Part shown: one piece after another, positions 60,382-64,000 of the stretch
Layout: every line of letters begins with the position of its first letter
Position numbering within the stretch: position 1 is the stretch's first letter
Assembly: GCF_018918025.1 (NCBI RefSeq)
Contig: NZ_JAHLPT010000003.1
Coordinates: 170,901 to 234,900, forward strand
Direction of reading: 5' to 3'
From: Oscillibacter sp. MSJ-31
Lineage (GTDB): Bacteria > Bacillota > Clostridia > Oscillospirales > Oscillospiraceae
DNA: 64,000 bases
Made by a program: the position numbers and the translations under genes
The notes under the pieces: model-generated
The model's input: only the letters and a program-made list of their open reading frames with translations
Database searches by the model: none
Told to the model about the DNA's origin: nothing

Positions 60382-61203
60382 TCAGCGCGCCTCGAGCGCG
60401 GTGACTGCGTCGGCGAGCCAGTCGCCCTTGAATTCCTCGATGCGGCCCTCGTCCGTGAGGGCGGCGAGCTGCGGGTCAATGGGCATCTGCGCGAGCAGCG
60501 GGAGACCGTGCTTCTTCGCGGCCTCGGCGCTCCTACCCTCGCCGAAGAGGTAAATTTTTCTGCCGCAGTCGGGGCAGGTGAGATAGCTCATGTTCTCCAC
60601 AAGGCCCACGATGGGGACCGCCATCTTCTCCGCCATCTTCACGGCCTTCTCCACCACCATGCCGACAAGCTCCTGCGGGGAGGCGACGACCACGATGCCG
60701 GAGAGCGGGATGGACTGAAAGACGCTCAGCGTCACGTCGCCGGTGCCCGGCGGCATATCGACGAGGAGGTAGTCGACGTCCCAGAGAACGTCGGTCCAGA
60801 ACTGGGTGACCACGCCGCCGATGACGGGGCCGCGCCAGATGACGGGATCGGTCTCGTCGTCGAGCAGAAGGTTGATGGACATGACCTCGATGCCGGTCGA
60901 GCTGACGCAGGGCAGGAGGGCATTTTCCGTGCCGACAGCCTTCTCGTGCATCCCGAACGCCTTCGGGATGGAGGGGCCGGTGATGTCGGCGTCCAAAATG
61001 CCGACGCGATAGCCCTTGCGGCGCAGGCTGACGGCGAGCTGGCTCGTGACCATCGACTTGCCGACGCCGCCCTTGCCGGACACGACGCCGAACACCTTGC
61101 CGATGTGCGCATCGGCGTGGGGCTTTTTCAAAAAGGACTGGGGACTGGTGCGCTCACCGCAGCTTTCGCCGCAGGTCGAGCAGTTGTGGGTGCATTCACT
61201 CAT
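60382..61203 (-). CDS. Mrp/NBP35-family ATP-binding Fe-S cluster carrier protein
   Basis: 273 residues. N-terminal Cys-rich segment with Cys 4, 8, 11 and 15, as in NBP35-type scaffolds; Walker A GKGGVGKS in GVVSGKGGVGKSMVTS; VDMPPGTGD and the CPDC pair near the end (YLTCPDCGRK), the bridging cluster site. It likely loads iron-sulfur clusters on apo-proteins, fitting a bacterium rich in Rnf, MiaB and radical SAM proteins. Own promoter; terminator shared with the B6 kinase gene. Confidence 0.92.
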   Translation of the reverse strand: MSECTHNCSTCGESCGERTSPQSFLKKPHADAHIGKVFGVVSGKGGVGKSMVTSQLAVSLRRKGYRVGILDADITGPSIPKAFGMHEKAVGTENALLPCVSSTGIEVMSINLLLDDETDPVIWRGPVIGGVVTQFWTDVLWDVDYLLVDMPPGTGDVTLSVFQSIPLSGIVVVASPQELVGMVVEKAVKMAEKMAVPIVGLVENMSYLTCPDCGRKIYLFGEGRSAEAAKKHGLPLLAQMPIDPQLAALTDEGRIEEFKGDWLADAVTALEAR

Positions 61204-61238
61204 GGCGCTGCACGCTCCTTTGCTGTTGGTTTGGGCTT

Positions 61239-61267
61239 AGTGTATACCGAATGGCGCGGGAAGTCAA
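61239..61267 (-). promoter_or_regulatory. Promoter of the mrp gene
   Basis: Minus strand: -35 TTGACT (61262-61267), 17-base spacer, -10 TACACT (61239-61244). Confidence 0.65.
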
Positions 61268-61279
61268 CCGCGCGGGTGC

Positions 61280-62119
61280 TCACTTCTTGTCGCGGCGGGG
61301 GCTGTAAACGCTCCTGAGCTGCTCAAGCTCAGTCTCGTTCTCGCTCAAACGGGCGCGGATGCCGGCGAGCAGATCCTCACGCGCCGCCTTGAGCTGAGGA
61401 TGCGAGTGGAGCAGGCGGCGCTCGAAGATGTCGGCGCCGTCGCGCAGGGCACGGGCACGCTCGCGCGCCTCCTCGCGGCGCTCGGCTCGACGCTCGGCAC
61501 TCTCCTCGCGCTTTTCGGCGATGTGATCCCGGATCTCGCTCTGAAGCTCGCGCAGCTTGCCCATCTGGGCGCTGAGCTGAATGGCGCTGCGGACGGAAAG
61601 CACGGTATCGGTGAGATAAATGCCGGAGATGAACGAGGCAAGCGGTACGATCACCGCGCTGCCGAGGCCGAGGATGTGCGCCCACAGCCACGGGTGAACG
61701 ACATGGCACAGCAGCACGCAGGCGAGACCGAAGCAGGTGGAGTTGAGCAGGCACACGCGGCCGTTGATCTGAAATTTATAGTGGGAGTAGTCCCACCAGC
61801 GCATGTGGAAGAGCTTTTCCATCACCCAGCTGGTGAAGTATTCCAGCGCGCTTGTGAGCAGCGCACCGAACAGGAAGGTCAAAAACGGGTTGCGGAAGCC
61901 GCCGCGCAGGGCGTAGAGCACGAGCAGCGCACCGTGACCGTAGATGGGGCAGAGAAAGCCGTTGAGGAAGCCGCGCTTTTCGCACAGGCGCCCCTTGGGC
62001 ACGGAGCAGTAGATCATTTCGCCGCACCAGCCGAGCGTGCTGTAGGCGATGAAGAGCAGGAAAAGGGCGCAGAAGTCCTCAAAGGACAGCGGCAGCGGCA
62101 GGGGGGTCAAGGTGGCCAT
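61280..62119 (-). CDS. Putative ABC transporter permease-like membrane protein (CmpB/DUF1113 family)
   Basis: 279 residues. About five membrane segments (18-190) contain YSTLGWCGEMIYCSV, KRGFLNGFLCPIYGHGALLV and ALEYFTSWVMEKLF, the hallmarks of the CmpB family. The C-terminal 85 residues are a charged coiled coil rich in Arg and Glu. No ABC ATPase partner is near, and the annotated permease role is unproven. AGGAG lies nine bases before ATG 62119. It follows rmuC by 45 bases. Confidence 0.78.
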   Translation of the reverse strand: MATLTPLPLPLSFEDFCALFLLFIAYSTLGWCGEMIYCSVPKGRLCEKRGFLNGFLCPIYGHGALLVLYALRGGFRNPFLTFLFGALLTSALEYFTSWVMEKLFHMRWWDYSHYKFQINGRVCLLNSTCFGLACVLLCHVVHPWLWAHILGLGSAVIVPLASFISGIYLTDTVLSVRSAIQLSAQMGKLRELQSEIRDHIAEKREESAERRAERREEARERARALRDGADIFERRLLHSHPQLKAAREDLLAGIRARLSENETELEQLRSVYSPRRDKK

Positions 62120-62164
62120 GGGCAATATCTCCTATATAATAATATGCGTCGGTGGGATGGGAAA

Positions 62165-63544
62165 TTATTCGGTGTCGGCGCCGTCGTCGAGCAGCCGCGC
62201 GGATTCCTCGGCGGGAAGCACGGAGACGGAGCGGAGCTTGCTGTTGATCTTGCGCGTGCGCACGCCGACGAGCTTATCCAGCTCCGCGCCGGTCTGCTCG
62301 ATGCGCTTCTGCGCGGCGGCGAGCACGTCCTCGAAGGTGGCGAACTCGGTCTTGACCGCGCCGAGGACGCTCCACACCTCGCTCGAGCGCTTCTGAATGG
62401 CGAGCGTGCGGAAGCCCATCTGCAGGCTGTTGAGCAGGGCGGCAAAGGTCGTGGGGCCGGCAATGTTGACCTTGTACTGCCGCTGGAGCACCTCGACCAA
62501 TCCGAGCCGGACGACCTCGGCGTACAGCCCCTCGAAGGGCAGGAACATGATGCCGAAGTCGGTGGTGTTCGGCGGGTCGATGTATTTATCGCGGATGTCC
62601 TTCGCGCAGCCCTTGATGCGCGTTGTGAGCATGGCCTGCGCGGCGGCGATGGCGGCGGGATCGCCGGTGTCGTAGGCGTCCACGAGCTGCGCGTAGACGT
62701 CGCCGGGGAACTTGGAGTCCACGGGCAGGTAGACGAAGCTGCCATCCTCGCCGGGCATCTTGATGGCATACTCCACGCGGGTGGTCGAGCCCTTTTTGGT
62801 GATGACGTTTTCCTCGAACTGATCGCGCGTGAGAATGTCGTCGATGAGCGCGCCGAGCTGGTACTCGCCGACGATGCCGCGCGTCTTAACATTGGAGAGC
62901 ACCTTTTTCAGATCGCCCACGCCGTTGGCCAGCGTTTTCATCTCGCCGAGGCCGGTGTAGACCTCCTGCAGCCGTTCGTTGACGAGCCGGAAGGATTGGC
63001 TGATGCGCTCGTCGAGCGTCTTTTGCAGCTTCTCGTCCACGGTCACGCGCATTTTTTCAAGCTGCTCGCTGTTGTCCTTTTGCAGCGTCTCCAGCCGGCT
63101 CTGCACGGCGGCGGTGAAGGCGGTGAACTGCGCCTCGATGCCCTGCATCCGCTTATCCTGCATGGCGAACTGCTTTTCCTGCGCCTCGGCGAGGATGCGG
63201 TTCGTTTCAGCGATGGTGGATTTGAGCTGGAGCTGGTTCTTCTCAAGGCTCTCGATCAGCTCGCGCAGGCGTACGTCCTGCCGCTCGGCGGTCTGTGTCT
63301 GCGCCAGCGCAAGCGAGTCGGCAAAGGTCTTCATGGTCGTCTGCACGGTGCCGGTCAGCTCGCCGCGCGACGCGCGCAGCTCGCCGGTGACCTCGGTCTT
63401 GAGCGCGGGGAGGTTAGCGTTCCAGCTCTCGCGCAGGAGACGCTCATAGTCGGGCTGGCGCTTTATCAGCCGCAAGAGCAGGATAAGCGACAGGAGCGCG
63501 AGCACGAATGCCGCGGCGGAAAGGGCAAGGGTCCATTCATTCAT
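62165..63544 (-). CDS. rmuC: DNA recombination protein RmuC-like
   Basis: 459 residues. One membrane segment at the N-terminus (about 5-27), a long coiled coil (about 30-215), and the RmuC domain (about 230-440) with GEYQLGALIDDIL, YLPVDSKFPGDVY and FGIMFLPFEGLYAE. RmuC limits inversions and short-repeat rearrangements and has a nuclease-like fold. Start at 63544 has GAGG nine bases upstream, with further in-frame ATGs before it. Its promoter probably lies at 63600-63628. Confidence 0.9.
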   Translation of the reverse strand: MNEWTLALSAAAFVLALLSLILLLRLIKRQPDYERLLRESWNANLPALKTEVTGELRASRGELTGTVQTTMKTFADSLALAQTQTAERQDVRLRELIESLEKNQLQLKSTIAETNRILAEAQEKQFAMQDKRMQGIEAQFTAFTAAVQSRLETLQKDNSEQLEKMRVTVDEKLQKTLDERISQSFRLVNERLQEVYTGLGEMKTLANGVGDLKKVLSNVKTRGIVGEYQLGALIDDILTRDQFEENVITKKGSTTRVEYAIKMPGEDGSFVYLPVDSKFPGDVYAQLVDAYDTGDPAAIAAAQAMLTTRIKGCAKDIRDKYIDPPNTTDFGIMFLPFEGLYAEVVRLGLVEVLQRQYKVNIAGPTTFAALLNSLQMGFRTLAIQKRSSEVWSVLGAVKTEFATFEDVLAAAQKRIEQTGAELDKLVGVRTRKINSKLRSVSVLPAEESARLLDDGADTE

Positions 63545-63599
63545 AAGTAAAATCCTCATAATGGCAATATGGTATAAGAACTGTAAAACCGTATAAAAT

Positions 63600-63628
63600 A
63601 GTATAGCATCTTTTTCCCGGTTTGTCTC
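63600..63628 (-). promoter_or_regulatory. Probable rmuC promoter
   Basis: Minus strand: -35 GAGACA (63623-63628, weak), 17-base spacer, -10 TATACT (63600-63605). Confidence 0.45.
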
Positions 63629-63670
63629 CAAAATATTTTTGAGAAAAGCCAAAAAAATGTAAAAAAGGTG

Positions 63671-63905
63671 TTGACAATTCTCGGGCAACGTGGTAATCTA
63701 TCACTTGTTCCGCGGTTGGAGCGTGTACCTTGTAAATTAAACAACGAAGAACAAAGAAGCACCAGATATGAGGTGTCTGAAAAGACATCGAGCTTGCTCT
63801 GAAGTGGTTTAGTCAATTACACGGAGGGGCAAGGATAAAAAGTTTTGCAAGCTATGACAAATAGCTCGATAAAGGTTTGAGCAGCGAGAGCTGTTTAGAT
63901 ACCAT
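63671..63905 (+). promoter_or_regulatory. rRNA operon promoter and leader
   Basis: -35 TTGACA (63671-63676), 17-base spacer, -10 TAATCT (63694-63699). The leader to the 16S start is about 200 bases and contains a GTGTCT/AGACAT hairpin near 63773 and sequences that could act in antitermination or RNase III processing; these last are not certain. The 361-base gap from rmuC to 16S otherwise holds only the rmuC promoter. Confidence 0.75.
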
Positions 63906-64000
63906 TTTATTGAGAGTTTGATCCTGGCTCAGGACGAACGCTGGCGGCGTGCTTAACACATGCAAGTCGAACGAGAATCTGTGGATCGAGGATTCGTCCA
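63906..64000 (+). rRNA. 16S ribosomal RNA, 5' part (cut by window end)
   Basis: The conserved start AGAGTTTGATCCTGGCTCAG lies at 63913-63932 (E. coli positions 8-27), followed by GACGAACGCTGGCGGCG and ACATGCAAGTCGAACGAGA, the expected opening of bacterial 16S. The mature 5' end is placed at about 63906 by this numbering. The V1 sequence that follows looks like Oscillospiraceae to me. Confidence 0.97.

Noticed and set aside
61400..63550. Plus-strand open frame of about 700 codons opposite rmuC and the CmpB-like gene
   Set aside because: Shadow frame; both opposing genes have motifs, starts and RBS.

Overview
The window is about 64 kb of gene-dense, GC-rich DNA (I estimate just above 60 % G+C) from a bacterial chromosome. 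It ends in the first ~95 bases of a 16S rRNA gene. The content points to a Gram-positive, probably spore-forming and anaerobic member of the Clostridia: a CIRCE-controlled hrcA-grpE-dnaK-dnaJ operon, DivIVA and SepF, a mutS-mutL-miaA-hfq cluster, a six-subunit Rnf complex, a LysM/GH18 cortex-lytic type enzyme and AGGAGG-type ribosome binding sites. The start of the 16S gene looks to me like Oscillospiraceae (Oscillibacter-like). That is a reading by eye, not a database result.

Layout. 1-5.8 kb (minus strand): an ECF-type transporter (fused double ATPase, cut by the window start, and T component) with a DUF4430 lipoprotein, an S-layer-anchored alpha/alpha-toroid protein and a YeiH-type membrane protein. 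5.9-10.7 kb: a hotdog thioesterase, a Thr/Ser exporter, and an HAD hydrolase-rsmI-methyltransferase operon. 10.7-22.8 kb (minus): one long apparent operon, miaB-MBL hydrolase-mutS-CPBP protease-mutL-miaA-hfq-HlyD-like-yggS-sepF-divIVA, started by a strong sigma-A promoter and ended by a terminator. 22.9-28.4 kb: pyrophosphatase, then radical SAM-mutY-tdk-radical SAM and a dCMP deaminase, then a UlaG-like MBL protein. 28.4-35.8 kb (minus): a DUF4015 protein and the heat-shock operon, extended by a PHP phosphatase and rpiB. 35.8-41.1 kb (minus): rnfCDGEAB. 41.2-45.9 kb (plus): DUF975 protein, XRE regulator, lepA with a duplicated 3' end, and a formimidoylglutamase. 45.9-51.6 kb: PrsW, an NADPH:FMN reductase-like protein, a PfkB kinase, and a metal-efflux module (ArsR-AraC fusion regulator, small HMA chaperone, P1B ATPase). 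51.6-58.1 kb: an operon of formyl-THF ligase, D-aminoacylase-like, ApbE, NusG-II protein and Gx transporter, then folD and a lone tyrosine integrase. 58.1-64 kb: GH18 enzyme, pyridoxal-type kinase, Mrp ATPase, CmpB-like permease, rmuC and the rRNA operon start.

Functional links. Rnf couples ferredoxin and NAD to ion pumping; its RnfG and RnfD carry the Ser/Thr-Gly-Ala-Thr motifs on which ApbE places FMN. An ApbE lies 12 kb away beside NusG-II and Gx-transporter proteins, a set that resembles part of the flavin-based extracellular electron transfer locus. The most novel candidate is the ECF locus at the left edge: its toroid and DUF4430 proteins match, as two separate polypeptides, the two domains of animal intrinsic factor/transcobalamin, which suggests a surface corrinoid-capture system.

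Gene calls rest on motifs and family resemblance read by eye. Promoters and terminators are pattern matches. No CRISPR array, prophage, insertion sequence or tRNA gene was seen.
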